A stretch of DNA of 64,000 nt from NCBI GenBank assembly GCA_943789375.1, contig CALSTX010000001.1:1-64000 (forward strand), given 5' to 3'. This stretch comes from an uncultured Opitutales bacterium (GTDB taxonomy: Bacteria > Verrucomicrobiota > Verrucomicrobiia > Opitutales > Seribacteraceae). A program made the position numbers and the translations under genes. The notes beneath the pieces were generated by a model that was not told the DNA's origin, searched no databases, and was given only the letters and a program-made list of their open reading frames with translations. Of the stretch, positions 9,463 through 18,029 are shown one piece after another; the first letter of the stretch is position 1, and every line of letters begins with the position of its first letter.

Positions 9463-10383
9463 ATGAGTAATCGACGATTACAGACACCTTTTAGGCGAGC
9501 AGTTTTGTTGGCTTTACCTTTTGTCTTGGCTTATTTTGTGATTAGGTCTTTGCCGGTTACACCCTGTGATTTTCTGCATGAAGAGTCTTACAATCTTGAG
9601 GGTGAGCTCGATTATTGTGGTCCTGGTGATGCTGGTTTTGTCGATTTATCGGTTCGTAAATGGCCGATGAATATGGTCTTCAAACCGATTGATACTCCAA
9701 CCTTAGGAAAACCCTGCCGTTTCGAGATACACATTAAGCAATTTGATGGGTCTCCACTAGGGCCTGATGATATAGCCCTAAGCCATACCAAAAAAATTCA
9801 TCTTATGGCGATTAATTCAAGTTTAGGTGACTACCAGCACTTGCACCCAGAAGCTGATCAAATGTTTGATGGTACTTGGAGATTTACCATGACTCCTCAA
9901 AAAGAAGGGATTTATAAAGTTTTTCTTGATTTTATACCTTTACGGAGTCCTCGCAGGGTTCTTTTGTCTGCTTCATTTCAAGTTGCCGGGGAGAGCCCTG
10001 AAATTGTTAGTTCGAGCGAACAACTAACCACAAAAATTGGATCCAAGACTTTTTCGCTCAAACCCCCAGAAAATTCCCGAGCCGGTGAAGAGATTAACTT
10101 GGAATTACAGGCTCTTGATAAGTCCGGCAATCTTGTCCGGCTCACGCCTGTAATGGGAGCCTTTGCTCATTTGGTCGCCTTTGACCGAAAGCTCAATGGT
10201 TTTGCTCATCTGCATCCAACCGAAGACACTTTACCAAATACAAGCAACGATATTTTTTCGGGTCCACTAACCTTTAGTTTTATTCCCCCGGAGGGAGGAG
10301 TGTATAGATTATGGGCACAACTCCGGATTGAAGATGAAGAAAGAGAAACTTTTATACCATTCGACATTGTAGTCGACTCCTGA
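9463..10383 (+). CDS. Secreted or membrane-anchored double-domain HLHP protein (YtkA/cupredoxin-like, putative metal binding)
   Basis: Function unknown; probably periplasmic. The N-terminus has one hydrophobic segment (residues 11-30) that may be an anchor. Two similar beta-rich domains follow. In each, a histidine strand HLxA is followed after about ten residues by HLHP: KIHLMAIN...YQHLHPE (His113, 126, 128) and FAHLVAFD...FAHLHPTE (His236, 249, 251). Each HLHP is followed by a strand resembling GTWRFTMTPQKEGIYKVF or TFSFIPPEGGVYRLWAQL. The paired histidines suggest copper or other metal binding; this is inference. It starts 7 bases after the SCO gene and 13 before the DUF420 gene, so all three are probably co-transcribed and linked to the oxidase. 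Confidence 0.7.
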   Translation: MSNRRLQTPFRRAVLLALPFVLAYFVIRSLPVTPCDFLHEESYNLEGELDYCGPGDAGFVDLSVRKWPMNMVFKPIDTPTLGKPCRFEIHIKQFDGSPLGPDDIALSHTKKIHLMAINSSLGDYQHLHPEADQMFDGTWRFTMTPQKEGIYKVFLDFIPLRSPRRVLLSASFQVAGESPEIVSSSEQLTTKIGSKTFSLKPPENSRAGEEINLELQALDKSGNLVRLTPVMGAFAHLVAFDRKLNGFAHLHPTEDTLPNTSNDIFSGPLTFSFIPPEGGVYRLWAQLRIEDEERETFIPFDIVVDS

Positions 10384-10395
10384 GATAGGTAATCC

Positions 10396-10998
10396 ATGAA
10401 CGAAATTGCAAATTACTACAAGAAGGATGCGGACCTTGCATTAGCAAAAAAGTTAACCATTTTAGTCTGGGTTTTGACCATCGTCGTGCTCGGGCTTGTT
10501 GCTCTGATGCGATCGGTGAAAATTCCACTTCCTGAAAATATTGACCTTAGCGCCTTGCCCGCCTTGCACGCTTTTTTGAACACACTCGCCGCGTTTTTTC
10601 TGATCGGTGCTATTTGGGCAATTAAAAAACGCCGGGTAAATCTGCACCGGCAGATGATTCAGTTTGCTTTGATATGTTCTCTGGTATTTTTACTTTCTTA
10701 TGTCACCTATCACTTTACTACGCCGGCTACAATTTATGGAGATAGCGATGGGAATGGAATACTGAGCGAGTCCGAGAAGCAAATTGCAGGCAGTGGACGT
10801 ATCGTATACCTATTCATTTTGTTAACTCACATTGTACTAGCCGCCGTGAGTTTCCCCTTTATACTTATGGCCCTTACCTACGCTCTAACGAACCAATTTT
10901 CTAAGCACAAGAAGCTTACCCGCTGGGTGTTTCCAGTTTGGCTTTATGTAGCGATTACCGGTCCCTTGGTCTACCTATTGCTTAAGCCTTATTATTAG
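10396..10998 (+). CDS. DUF420 family membrane protein with an EF-hand-like loop
   Basis: A 200-residue polytopic membrane protein of the DUF420 family, commonly found next to haem-copper oxidase and SCO genes and suspected to help oxidase assembly. Five hydrophobic segments are visible (about residues 18-38, 55-75, 85-105, 133-160, 178-197). The conserved histidines include ALHAF, NLHRQM, TYHFTT and ILLTHI. Between helices 3 and 4 is DSDGNGILSESE (residues 116-127), which fits the 12-residue EF-hand calcium loop (D116, D118, N120, S124, E127). Its TAG stop overlaps the folA stop on the other strand by three bases. Third gene of the SCO run. Confidence 0.82.
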   Translation: MNEIANYYKKDADLALAKKLTILVWVLTIVVLGLVALMRSVKIPLPENIDLSALPALHAFLNTLAAFFLIGAIWAIKKRRVNLHRQMIQFALICSLVFLLSYVTYHFTTPATIYGDSDGNGILSESEKQIAGSGRIVYLFILLTHIVLAAVSFPFILMALTYALTNQFSKHKKLTRWVFPVWLYVAITGPLVYLLLKPYY

Positions 10999-11474
10999 GA
11001 TTTCCGGCTCCACCGACGTAAAATAAAATCCTCATTTTCATCGAGGGTCTCAATCGGTTCGAAGTCTTGTTTATAGTCCGGAAAAAAAGCATCACCACCT
11101 TGGATGGTTTGCAATACTTCAGTGATGTAAATTTCATTACATTTTGAAAGGCAATGTGCGTATATTTCACCCCCGCCAATCACAAAGATTTGCTCGCCTG
11201 CTTGTAGTTTCGGCAAAATTTCATCAGTTGATCGAATAATATCCATCCCTTCCTGTGGATTACCAGACCTGCTTAACACCCAATTTTTCCGACCGGGGAG
11301 GGCAAAAGGAAGGGACTCCCAGGTTTTTCTTCCCATCAGTACTATGTGACCCATTGTGATTTTTTTGAACCACTTAAGATCGCCGGGTAGTCTCCAGGGC
11401 AGATCACCGTTCTTGCCAATAACTCCATTTTGAGAGACAGCCACAATGGCCTTGTATGGAAAAGTTGAATTCAT
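10995..11474 (-). CDS. folA: Dihydrofolate reductase
   Basis: Reduces dihydrofolate to tetrahydrofolate with NADPH in the cytosol, regenerating the cofactor oxidised by thymidylate synthase. The 159-residue protein has the family start [20 protein letters not shown], the NADPH-binding GRKTWESL and the segment [13 protein letters not shown] with the conserved GG pair, ending in a short charged tail. The length is typical. It overlaps the end of thyA by four bases (ATGA), so the pair is translationally coupled: ThyA produces dihydrofolate and FolA recycles it. The 3' end converges on the DUF420 gene with overlapping stop codons. Confidence 0.96.
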   Translation of the reverse strand: MNSTFPYKAIVAVSQNGVIGKNGDLPWRLPGDLKWFKKITMGHIVLMGRKTWESLPFALPGRKNWVLSRSGNPQEGMDIIRSTDEILPKLQAGEQIFVIGGGEIYAHCLSKCNEIYITEVLQTIQGGDAFFPDYKQDFEPIETLDENEDFILRRWSRKS

Positions 11475-12265
11475 ACTGAAATAGGGGCTTTTATGCCTGG
11501 GTGCGGATCATAATCGGTCAATTCAAAATCTTCGAATTTGAAGTCGGTGATCGCTTTTTGATTTCCGTGGATTTTCATCACGGGAGCCGGGCGAGGTTCT
11601 CGGGATAATTGGAGCTTAGTTTGCTCCAAATGGTTAGAATAGAGATGAAGGTCACCAAAGGTGTGAATAAATTCAAATGGCTGGAGGTTGCAAATCTTTG
11701 CAATCATCATGGTAAGAATACCATAGGAAGCTATATTGAAAGGTACTCCCAAAAATAAATCAGCACTTCTCTGATAAAGTTGGCAACTTAATTTTCCATT
11801 CGCCACATAAAATTGGAACAAGGCATGACAGGGGGGTAATGCCATCAGTTCCAATTCACCGGGATTCCAAGCACAAACAATGTGCCTGCGGCCGTCTGGG
11901 TTATTAGAAATTGATTCGATAACCTGATTGATTTGATTGATGCGTTCACCGTTTGGTTTTCTCCATGCTGTCCATTGGGCTCCGTAAACGCGACCAAGGT
12001 TTCCATCTTTATCGGCCCATTCGTCCCATATGCTTACTCCATTTTCCTGTAAGTAACTAACATTCGTGTCTCCATTGAGAAACCAAAGAAGTTCATAAAT
12101 AATCGATCGCAGATGTAGTTTTTTTGTTGTTAGCAAAGGAAAGTTTTCATCCAATCGAAACCTGGCTTGATGACCGAAAACAGAGCGGGTACCAGTGCCT
12201 GTTCGATCATCACGGGTTACACCATGTTCTAGGACATGCTCAAGAAGGGAAAGATATGTTTTCAT
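11471..12265 (-). CDS. thyA: Thymidylate synthase (ThyA type)
   Basis: Methylates dUMP to dTMP using methylene-tetrahydrofolate. The family signature is complete: [18 protein letters not shown] near the start, the active-site block [12 protein letters not shown] with the catalytic Cys, [19 protein letters not shown], and a C-terminal [11 protein letters not shown]. The ATG at 12265 ([15 protein letters not shown]) matches the usual family start; an upstream in-frame ATG at 12289 would add eight residues. It overlaps folA by four bases. Divergent from the secreted protein gene at 12320 with only 54 bases between, which must hold both promoters. Confidence 0.96.
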   Translation of the reverse strand: MKTYLSLLEHVLEHGVTRDDRTGTGTRSVFGHQARFRLDENFPLLTTKKLHLRSIIYELLWFLNGDTNVSYLQENGVSIWDEWADKDGNLGRVYGAQWTAWRKPNGERINQINQVIESISNNPDGRRHIVCAWNPGELELMALPPCHALFQFYVANGKLSCQLYQRSADLFLGVPFNIASYGILTMMIAKICNLQPFEFIHTFGDLHLYSNHLEQTKLQLSREPRPAPVMKIHGNQKAITDFKFEDFELTDYDPHPGIKAPISV

Positions 12266-12319
12266 GATGAATGCTTCATTCGCTTGCAAGTGGAGATAAA
12301 AATCATATTTTTTTTATTT

Positions 12320-13126
12320 ATGCAGTTATGCAGATTGTCGAGGCTATCCTTAAACTTATTTCTAATAAGTTTGTTTTTTTCTAATTTTGCATGGACACAG
12401 CAAAAAGCCAACGACTTTACTCAAAGGCTGTTTTCTATTGAGGGAAAACAAAGCAGGGAAAATGGCAGATTTCTTTCATCACCACGACTTTCTGATGCCT
12501 ACACGAAGCGTATCAGGATTGAGGATTGGCCCAGCAAGTATTCACGTTTTGGAGGTAAAAGGTTCACTACAAAAGATGTCCAGGGTTTAATAAAAAAAAG
12601 AGTACCTTACCCAAAGGTGGAAAATAAACCGGTAAATATTCCCGGTAAAGTAAGAGGGTTGGAAGATAAGATTGGTGGTCTCGAGTATGAAAACCGATAT
12701 ACATCTTCTTCAACTGTTGAGTTTCGTGACGCTTATTACGCCAAGCTCAACCAGCGTATGGATGAGTGGATGGAGAAAGTAAACAACCTGTCCCTGCGAG
12801 ATATTAATCGGTTTCAATTCCGAAAAGGCAGGCCATCTGAGCCTGGTTTTCCGGTGCAACGTGCTGGTACAAGTCCAAATGCACGCGATAAGTCCATTCC
12901 AGCTTCGGGGGGAGGTAGTCTGCCTGCGATACCCTCCACATACTGGGTTGGTCCACGAAAAGTTCCTACGACTCCAACTTCAAAATCCTTACCTTCACCA
13001 TCACCAGTTCAAGAGATTCCCCTTGCACCGGCTGCCCCAAGAGTTGGGCCAAAATCCAGATCCTCTTTACCCCATCCTAAACTTGGCCCTAAGAAAATTC
13101 GTGTTCAAGTCAGAGCAATCGAATGA
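12320..13126 (+). CDS. Secreted proline-rich protein of unknown function
   Basis: Not recognised. From ATG 12320 the protein has 268 residues: a Sec-type signal peptide (LSLNLFLISLFFSNFAWTQQ region, cleavage probably near residue 27), a charged middle part with many Arg/Lys and aromatic residues (YTKRIRIEDWPSKYSRFGG), and a proline/serine-rich low-complexity tail (PTTPTSKSLPSPSPVQE, then APAAPRVGPKSRSSLPHP). The reading frame extends upstream to 12236 inside thyA, but the signal peptide fixes the later start. The Pro-rich tail suggests a periplasmic or cell-surface location, perhaps spanning the envelope or contacting peptidoglycan; this is only a guess. It stands alone between thyA and tRNA-Val. 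Confidence 0.6.
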   Translation: MQLCRLSRLSLNLFLISLFFSNFAWTQQKANDFTQRLFSIEGKQSRENGRFLSSPRLSDAYTKRIRIEDWPSKYSRFGGKRFTTKDVQGLIKKRVPYPKVENKPVNIPGKVRGLEDKIGGLEYENRYTSSSTVEFRDAYYAKLNQRMDEWMEKVNNLSLRDINRFQFRKGRPSEPGFPVQRAGTSPNARDKSIPASGGGSLPAIPSTYWVGPRKVPTTPTSKSLPSPSPVQEIPLAPAAPRVGPKSRSSLPHPKLGPKKIRVQVRAIE

Positions 13127-13184
13127 TTCACGCTTGCCACAATCATTTAGGATATTATGGTTGGGCGTTTAACTATTTTTCAAC

Positions 13185-13261
13185 GGACGGCTAGCTCAGT
13201 TGGTTAGAGCGACTGGTTTACACCCAGTAGGTCACAGGTTCGAATCCTGTGCCGTCCACCA
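13185..13261 (+). tRNA. tRNA-Val (anticodon UAC), CCA encoded
   Basis: Full cloverleaf: acceptor ggacggc (13185-13191) with gccgtcc (13251-13257), D stem gctc/gagc, anticodon stem actgg/ccagt with loop tttacac giving anticodon TAC at 13219-13221, and T arm acagg-ttcgaat-cctgt. Discriminator A at 13258 is followed by an encoded CCA. It lies 25 bases before ilvN, a valine-pathway gene. Confidence 0.97.
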
Positions 13262-13285
13262 TTAATTTACCCTATCTATTTTCAA

Positions 13286-13771
13286 ATGCGCCATGTAATA
13301 TCCGTCCTTGTCGAAAACAAGTTTGGTGTTTTAGCCAGGATTGCCGGACTATTTAGCGGACGCGGCTTCAACATAGATACCCTGAATGTTGGACCGACCC
13401 ATGAAGATGGTCGGTCGAGGATTACTGTTACCCTGAATGGTGACGAGAAAGCCTTGGACCAATGTATTAAGCAATTGGACAAACTAATCGATGTCATAAA
13501 GGTTGAGAATTTTGTGGGTGATGAAGGTGTTGGCCGTGAATTAGTCCTCGTGAAAGTTGATGCTGATTCTACAACCCGTTCAGAAATCACTCAGATCTGT
13601 GATGTCTTTAGAGGAAAAATTATCGATGTTGCTCAGAAAAGCCTCATTATCGAAGCGACTGGCAACGAAAACAAAATTAAAGCGTTTTTACAACTACTTG
13701 AAGCCTTCGGTGTCAAGGAGCTAGCCCGTACCGGTACTGTTTCCTTGCGGCGTGGGACTCACGAAGTTTGA
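13286..13771 (+). CDS. ilvN: Acetolactate synthase small (regulatory) subunit
   Basis: Regulatory subunit of acetohydroxyacid synthase, the first common step of valine, leucine and isoleucine synthesis; confers activity and valine feedback. The 161-residue protein starts with the ACT domain MRHVISVLVENKFGVLARIAGLFSGRGFNIDTL, followed by a second ACT-like half with REISL-type sequence EITQICDVFRGKIIDVA. The length is typical. The catalytic subunit gene ilvB, normally directly upstream, is absent; instead tRNA-Val lies upstream and ilvC 53 bases downstream. I see no attenuator-like leader. Confidence 0.94.
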   Translation: MRHVISVLVENKFGVLARIAGLFSGRGFNIDTLNVGPTHEDGRSRITVTLNGDEKALDQCIKQLDKLIDVIKVENFVGDEGVGRELVLVKVDADSTTRSEITQICDVFRGKIIDVAQKSLIIEATGNENKIKAFLQLLEAFGVKELARTGTVSLRRGTHEV

Positions 13772-13824
13772 TTCGCTTCCCTATTATTTCATTCAATAAC
13801 TAACCCAAAATTACCCAACTGGCT

Positions 13825-14853
13825 ATGCCTGCAAAAGTATACACAAAAAAAGAGGCCAAGATCGGTCCTATAAAAAAGAAAACGCTTGCCGTTATTGGCT
13901 ATGGATCTCAGGGGCATGCTCATGCCCTTAATCTAAAAGACAGCGGTTGTAAGGTCATTATTGGACTTTACAAAGGGAGTAAGTCTATCCGAGTGGCAAA
14001 AAAGCATGGCTTTGAAGTGTTTGAAGTAGCTGAAGCTGTGCAGAAGGCAGATGTGATCATGTTGGGTGTACCTGACATGAAGCAAGCGGAGGTATATGAA
14101 TCAGAAATCAAACCGAATTTATCGAAAGGTAAAACACTTTTATTCACTCATGGTTTTGCGATTCATTTCGACCTTATAAAACCACCCCGCGGTGTGAGTG
14201 TAATCATGGTGGCTCCAAAGGGGCCAGGTCATATCGTCCGTGCTCAGTACAAAGAAGGCAAGGGTGTACCTGCCCTTATTGCCGTGTTGAAAGGATCATC
14301 CAAGGATTCAAAAAGTATCGCTTTAGCATGGGCTGCTGGAGTGGGCGCAGCAAATGCCGGTATTTTAGAAACTACTTTTAAAGAAGAAACCGAAACAGAT
14401 CTATTTGGGGAACAAGCCGTGCTGTGTGGTGGTGCATCCGCCTTGGTCCAAGCAGGTTTTGAAACTCTTGTTGAAGCTGGATACGCTCCTGAAATGGCTT
14501 ATTTTGAATGCTTGCACGAGCTTAAGCTAATCGTTGACCTTATGATCGAGTCGGGGGTTGCAGGCATGCGTTTTTCAGTTTCAGAAACTGCAAAGTTTGG
14601 TGATGTTACCCGTGGACCCCGTGTGATCAATGGTAATGTTAAAAAATCAATGCAAAGCATATTAAAGGAAATTCAAAATGGTAAATTTGCCAAAGAATGG
14701 GTAAAAGAATACCAAGCTGGACTGCCTAAGTATAACAAACTTTTAGAGGATGGTGAAAAGCATCCGATCGAAGTAACTGGTCAGCGCCTACGTGGCCTTA
14801 TGCCTTGGATCCCCAAAAAGAATATTAAAGGAGCCCAAGCTTCATACTCTTAA
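13825..14853 (+). CDS. ilvC: Ketol-acid reductoisomerase (NADP+), class I
   Basis: Second enzyme of branched-chain amino acid synthesis: isomerises and reduces acetolactate or acetohydroxybutyrate with Mg2+ and NADPH. The 342-residue length is that of class I enzymes. The Rossmann motif GYGSQGHAHALNLKDSG is near residue 27, the metal-binding block ETETDLFGEQAVLCGG in the middle, and the C-terminal knotted domain contains ELKLIVDLMIESGVAGMRFS. It follows ilvN by 53 bases and is closed by a strong intrinsic terminator at 14872-14906, so the unit is probably tRNA-Val/ilvN/ilvC or ilvN-ilvC. Confidence 0.96.
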   Translation: MPAKVYTKKEAKIGPIKKKTLAVIGYGSQGHAHALNLKDSGCKVIIGLYKGSKSIRVAKKHGFEVFEVAEAVQKADVIMLGVPDMKQAEVYESEIKPNLSKGKTLLFTHGFAIHFDLIKPPRGVSVIMVAPKGPGHIVRAQYKEGKGVPALIAVLKGSSKDSKSIALAWAAGVGAANAGILETTFKEETETDLFGEQAVLCGGASALVQAGFETLVEAGYAPEMAYFECLHELKLIVDLMIESGVAGMRFSVSETAKFGDVTRGPRVINGNVKKSMQSILKEIQNGKFAKEWVKEYQAGLPKYNKLLEDGEKHPIEVTGQRLRGLMPWIPKKNIKGAQASYS

Positions 14854-14871
14854 TACCTTTTTATTTTTATT

Positions 14872-14906
14872 GGGCGTGAAGAGGTCAACTTCTTCACGCC
14901 CTTTTT
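14872..14906 (+). terminator. Rho-independent terminator after ilvC
   Basis: Perfect 11-bp stem gggcgtgaaga (14872-14882) with tcttcacgccc (14891-14901), an 8-base loop and five T residues. It separates ilvC from hemC, whose start is 20 bases further on. Confidence 0.9.
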
Positions 14907-14926
14907 AGTTTTTTGAGATCCCGTAG

Positions 14927-15775
14927 ATGAACAATAGCACCCCCATAAGGCTAGCAACCCGAAAAAGTCCGCTTGCAATCTGTCAGTCCAAAATTGTGGC
15001 AGAGCTGATTCGTTCAAGGATGGGTTTGGAGGTGGAATTACTCCCGATGTCAACCACAGGCGATCAACGTTTGGAGTGGTCTTTACAGGAAAAGGGCGGA
15101 AAAGGTCTTTTTACCAAAGAATTAGAGCAGGCGATTTTAGATGGTAAGGCAGACCTTGCGGTTCATAGTGCTAAGGATATGCCTACGGAAAATCCTGATG
15201 GGTTAGCACTGTCGGCCTTTTTGAAGAGAGAAGATCCTCGTGATGTTTTGGTTGTGAGATCTGGTATTCGCACGATAAAAAAGATTGCTTCCGGGAGCCC
15301 GAGAAGAATTAGTCAGTTGAAAGCTCGGGTTCAGCCTGCTCAATGGATTGAATTAAGGGGGAATGTGGAAACACGATTACGTAAAATCGCGGACGACCAC
15401 GAGGCAGATGGCACCATTCTTGCCGCTGCTGGCTTACACCGTTTGCAGATTCGAGAATTTGAAGGAGTTGATTTCGAAGTGTTACCAGTTGATCAAATGG
15501 TTCCAGCCCCTGGGCAAGGTGCGATTGCGGTACAAACCAGGTCGGTAGATCGTGGAAAATTTTCCGTTCTTGGGGACCCCGCCACGGAAGCCGCTGTAGG
15601 ATTGGAAAGAAAAATCTTAGATGGGATGGGAGGTGGTTGTCAGGTTGCACTTGGAGCCCATGTCCACAATGGAATAATCTACTTCTATCACCAAGCTACC
15701 GGAATTATAAAGATTGAAATGAATGGTAAAACCGATGCAGAGTTAGTAAAAGATATAGTAGAAAGAACAAAATAA
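14927..15775 (+). CDS. hemC: Hydroxymethylbilane synthase (porphobilinogen deaminase)
   Basis: Polymerises four porphobilinogen units to hydroxymethylbilane in tetrapyrrole synthesis. The sequence starts IRLATRKSPLAICQSKIVAEL and contains the aspartate block LAVHSAKDMPTENPDGL, ASGSPRRISQLKA, and the cofactor site GGGCQVALGAHV whose Cys carries the dipyrromethane. At 282 residues it is shorter than the usual 310 or so, through a reduced third domain. Its stop codon overlaps the start of the next gene by one base, so translation is coupled to the cobA-hemD fusion that uses its product. Confidence 0.95.
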   Translation: MNNSTPIRLATRKSPLAICQSKIVAELIRSRMGLEVELLPMSTTGDQRLEWSLQEKGGKGLFTKELEQAILDGKADLAVHSAKDMPTENPDGLALSAFLKREDPRDVLVVRSGIRTIKKIASGSPRRISQLKARVQPAQWIELRGNVETRLRKIADDHEADGTILAAAGLHRLQIREFEGVDFEVLPVDQMVPAPGQGAIAVQTRSVDRGKFSVLGDPATEAAVGLERKILDGMGGGCQVALGAHVHNGIIYFYHQATGIIKIEMNGKTDAELVKDIVERTK

Positions 15776-17304
15776 TGGCTGCCATGGGAAAAATTTATTT
15801 AGTCGGGGCTGGTCCAGGAGACCCTAATCTTTCAACCTTGCGAACAAGAGAAATTATCCTTGGTTGCGATGTGCTTGTATACGACCATCTTGCCAATCCC
15901 GAATTCCAAAAATGGACACGTCCAGATTGTGAATTAATTGATGTGGGTAAAAGTCCGGGTAGGCATACTGTTCCCCAGGAAGAAATCGGGAAGATATTGG
16001 TTTCCAAAGCCTCAACTCACAAAACCATTGTTCGCCTTAAGGGAGGAGACCCTTTTGTTTTTGGCAGATGTGCCGAAGAGATGTCAGTATTGGACGCCGC
16101 GGGGATTGATTATGAAATTGTTCCTGGAGTTACTGCCGCTTTGGCTTGTGCTGCATATGCTGGTATCCCGCTTTCGCACAGGGATTATGGTTCTTCCATT
16201 TCTTTTCTTACCGGTCATGAAGATATTACCAAGGAATCTCTACGGGTTGATTTTGCAAAATTTGCCGAAATCGGTGGAACCCTATGTATTTACATGGGAA
16301 TGAGTAAGATCGAAGAAATTGTCGATCGGTTGATAAAAGGAGGAATGCCTAAAGAAAAGCCTACTGCTGTCGTAAGTAATGGTACTCTACCAAGCCAAAA
16401 GCATGTAAGGTGCAACTTGGGAGATTTAGTTGAAAAGGCAAAAGGTAAATGCCTGCAGGCGCCTGCTATTATATTCGTTGGCAATGCGGTTGGGCTTTCT
16501 TTTCAACGAAGTTGGTTTGAGGACCGACCCCTTTTCTCAAAACGCATAGCAATTACGAGGTCCACTGCCCAAAGTGGCAAGATGAAGCAGAGTCTAACAG
16601 ATCTTGGTGCTGAGGTTTTAGAGCTTCCTTTGATTGAGGTCATTCCTAGCCAAGATCGTAAATTAGTCGCAGAAGCTTTTAGTGGGATTGCCACATATGA
16701 GTGGATTATTTTCACTAGTTCAAATGGTGCTCGTGAATTCATGCGTCTTTTCTTTATGGCTTACAAAGATATCCGCAGTTTCGGCCCTATGCGGATAGCC
16801 TGTGTTGGAGAGGCCACAGCGTCTATTTTTAGGTCGTATAGCTTGGAGGTCGAATTAGTACCAGCAGTTTCAACCGCAGAGAACTTAGCCCAGGAATTAG
16901 TCGCTACTGATTCATTAGATAGCGCTAATGTTTTGGTCATTACGGGAAATCGCAATCGAGATGTTTTGGTTACTATGCTGGAAACTGTGGGGCATGCCAT
17001 TGTGGATGTGCTTTCTTTATATGAGACGGATTTTGCAGATATAACGAAGGCTAAAGATTTAGATAGTTTCAAAGAGTTCGGGGCTGATGCGATCATTTTT
17101 AGTAGTTCTTCTACCGCTTTGTCTTACATCGAACAAGAAGAGGATATGACTCTTTCCAAAGGTGCCCAAAAACCGATTTTATGCAGTTTTGGCCCCGAAA
17201 CATCTAAGACATTACTTGAAAATGATCTTTCACCAGATTTGCAGGCAGATGAACCAAGCATGGATGCAATGATTACTGCCGTAACTGATAAATTAAGTTC
17301 ATAA
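15775..17304 (+). CDS. cobA-hemD: Uroporphyrinogen-III C-methyltransferase / uroporphyrinogen-III synthase fusion
   Basis: Bifunctional tetrapyrrole enzyme. The N-terminal half (about 1-250) is an SAM-dependent methyltransferase of the SUMT type: VYLVGAGPGDP-like start (IYLVGAGPGDPNLST), VRLKGGDPFVFGRCAEE, and PGVTAALACAAYAGIPLSHRD. The C-terminal half (about 255-509) is a HemD domain with IAITRSTAQSGKM, EWIIFTSSNGAREFM and a terminal DAMITAV helix. The HemD part cyclises hydroxymethylbilane made by HemC to uroporphyrinogen III; the methylase part diverts it towards precorrin-2 and sirohaem or cobamide. It overlaps hemC by one base and is followed five bases later by trpF. Confidence 0.94.
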   Translation: MAAMGKIYLVGAGPGDPNLSTLRTREIILGCDVLVYDHLANPEFQKWTRPDCELIDVGKSPGRHTVPQEEIGKILVSKASTHKTIVRLKGGDPFVFGRCAEEMSVLDAAGIDYEIVPGVTAALACAAYAGIPLSHRDYGSSISFLTGHEDITKESLRVDFAKFAEIGGTLCIYMGMSKIEEIVDRLIKGGMPKEKPTAVVSNGTLPSQKHVRCNLGDLVEKAKGKCLQAPAIIFVGNAVGLSFQRSWFEDRPLFSKRIAITRSTAQSGKMKQSLTDLGAEVLELPLIEVIPSQDRKLVAEAFSGIATYEWIIFTSSNGAREFMRLFFMAYKDIRSFGPMRIACVGEATASIFRSYSLEVELVPAVSTAENLAQELVATDSLDSANVLVITGNRNRDVLVTMLETVGHAIVDVLSLYETDFADITKAKDLDSFKEFGADAIIFSSSSTALSYIEQEEDMTLSKGAQKPILCSFGPETSKTLLENDLSPDLQADEPSMDAMITAVTDKLSS

Positions 17305-17309
17305 TTGGT

Positions 17310-17957
17310 ATGAAATCATGCCCGGAAATCAAAATTTGCGGTATTAGCAATAGAAATGATGCAGAAGCGGCCGCTGATTTAGGAGCGTCATATCTTGGGT
17401 TTATTTTATATTCTAAATCCCCTAGGTTCTTGCCTGCCAAAGAGGCCAAAGGAATAGTATCATCATTATCTGCACCTCGACCCTATTGCATCGCTGTCGA
17501 TGTTAACCCAAATATCTCTGAGCTTGAAGCTGCTAAGGTGTTTTCTTTTGATTTTTACCAAATTCATTTCCCACTTTCTACCCCTGTCGGTCTAATTAAG
17601 CAGTGGTCATCTCTTGTGGGTTGCTCGAAGTTGTGGCTTGCCCCCCAAATAGAGCCAGGCCGGACTTTTCCTGAAGATATTCTACCTTTGGCCGACACCT
17701 TTTTGGTGGATGCTTATTCCGAGGATAAATTTGGGGGCACTGGGCACAAGGCAGACTGGGCATTATTTGAAAATTTAAAAAATCAATATCCTCATAAAAA
17801 ATGGGTTTTAGCTGGAGGACTCGGCCCTCACAACCTGAATGAGGCTCTGTTGCAGGCAAACCCAGATGTGTTGGATATGAACAGTGCGCTAGAAATTGAT
17901 CCGGGTGTGAAAGACCATAATAAATTACATTTAGCTTTTTCCCTCTTGCCAATATAA
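17310..17957 (+). CDS. trpF: Phosphoribosylanthranilate isomerase
   Basis: Tryptophan pathway enzyme that converts N-(5-phosphoribosyl)anthranilate to the carboxyphenylamino-deoxyribulose phosphate. The 215-residue TIM-barrel has the family start EIKICGISNRNDAEAAADLG with the catalytic Cys, the aspartate in VDAYSEDKFGGTGHKADW, and the C-terminal phosphate site VLAGGLGPHNLNEAL with VLDMNSALE (usually D-x-SSGVE). No other trp gene is nearby; it is five bases after the cobA-hemD fusion and presumably read from the same transcript. The replacement of the usual SSGVE end by NSALE is a mild oddity. Confidence 0.9.
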   Translation: MKSCPEIKICGISNRNDAEAAADLGASYLGFILYSKSPRFLPAKEAKGIVSSLSAPRPYCIAVDVNPNISELEAAKVFSFDFYQIHFPLSTPVGLIKQWSSLVGCSKLWLAPQIEPGRTFPEDILPLADTFLVDAYSEDKFGGTGHKADWALFENLKNQYPHKKWVLAGGLGPHNLNEALLQANPDVLDMNSALEIDPGVKDHNKLHLAFSLLPI

Positions 17958-18029
17958 ATCAATCAAGGTATCACGCACAATTGGCAAACTTTGTTTGAGA
18001 TAATTCGACAACCTCAATACTAATAAAAT

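Noticed and set aside
13134-13158. TTGCCA and TATTAT before tRNA-Val as its promoter
   Set aside because: Spacing of 13 bases is too short; the real promoter is not identifiable by eye.
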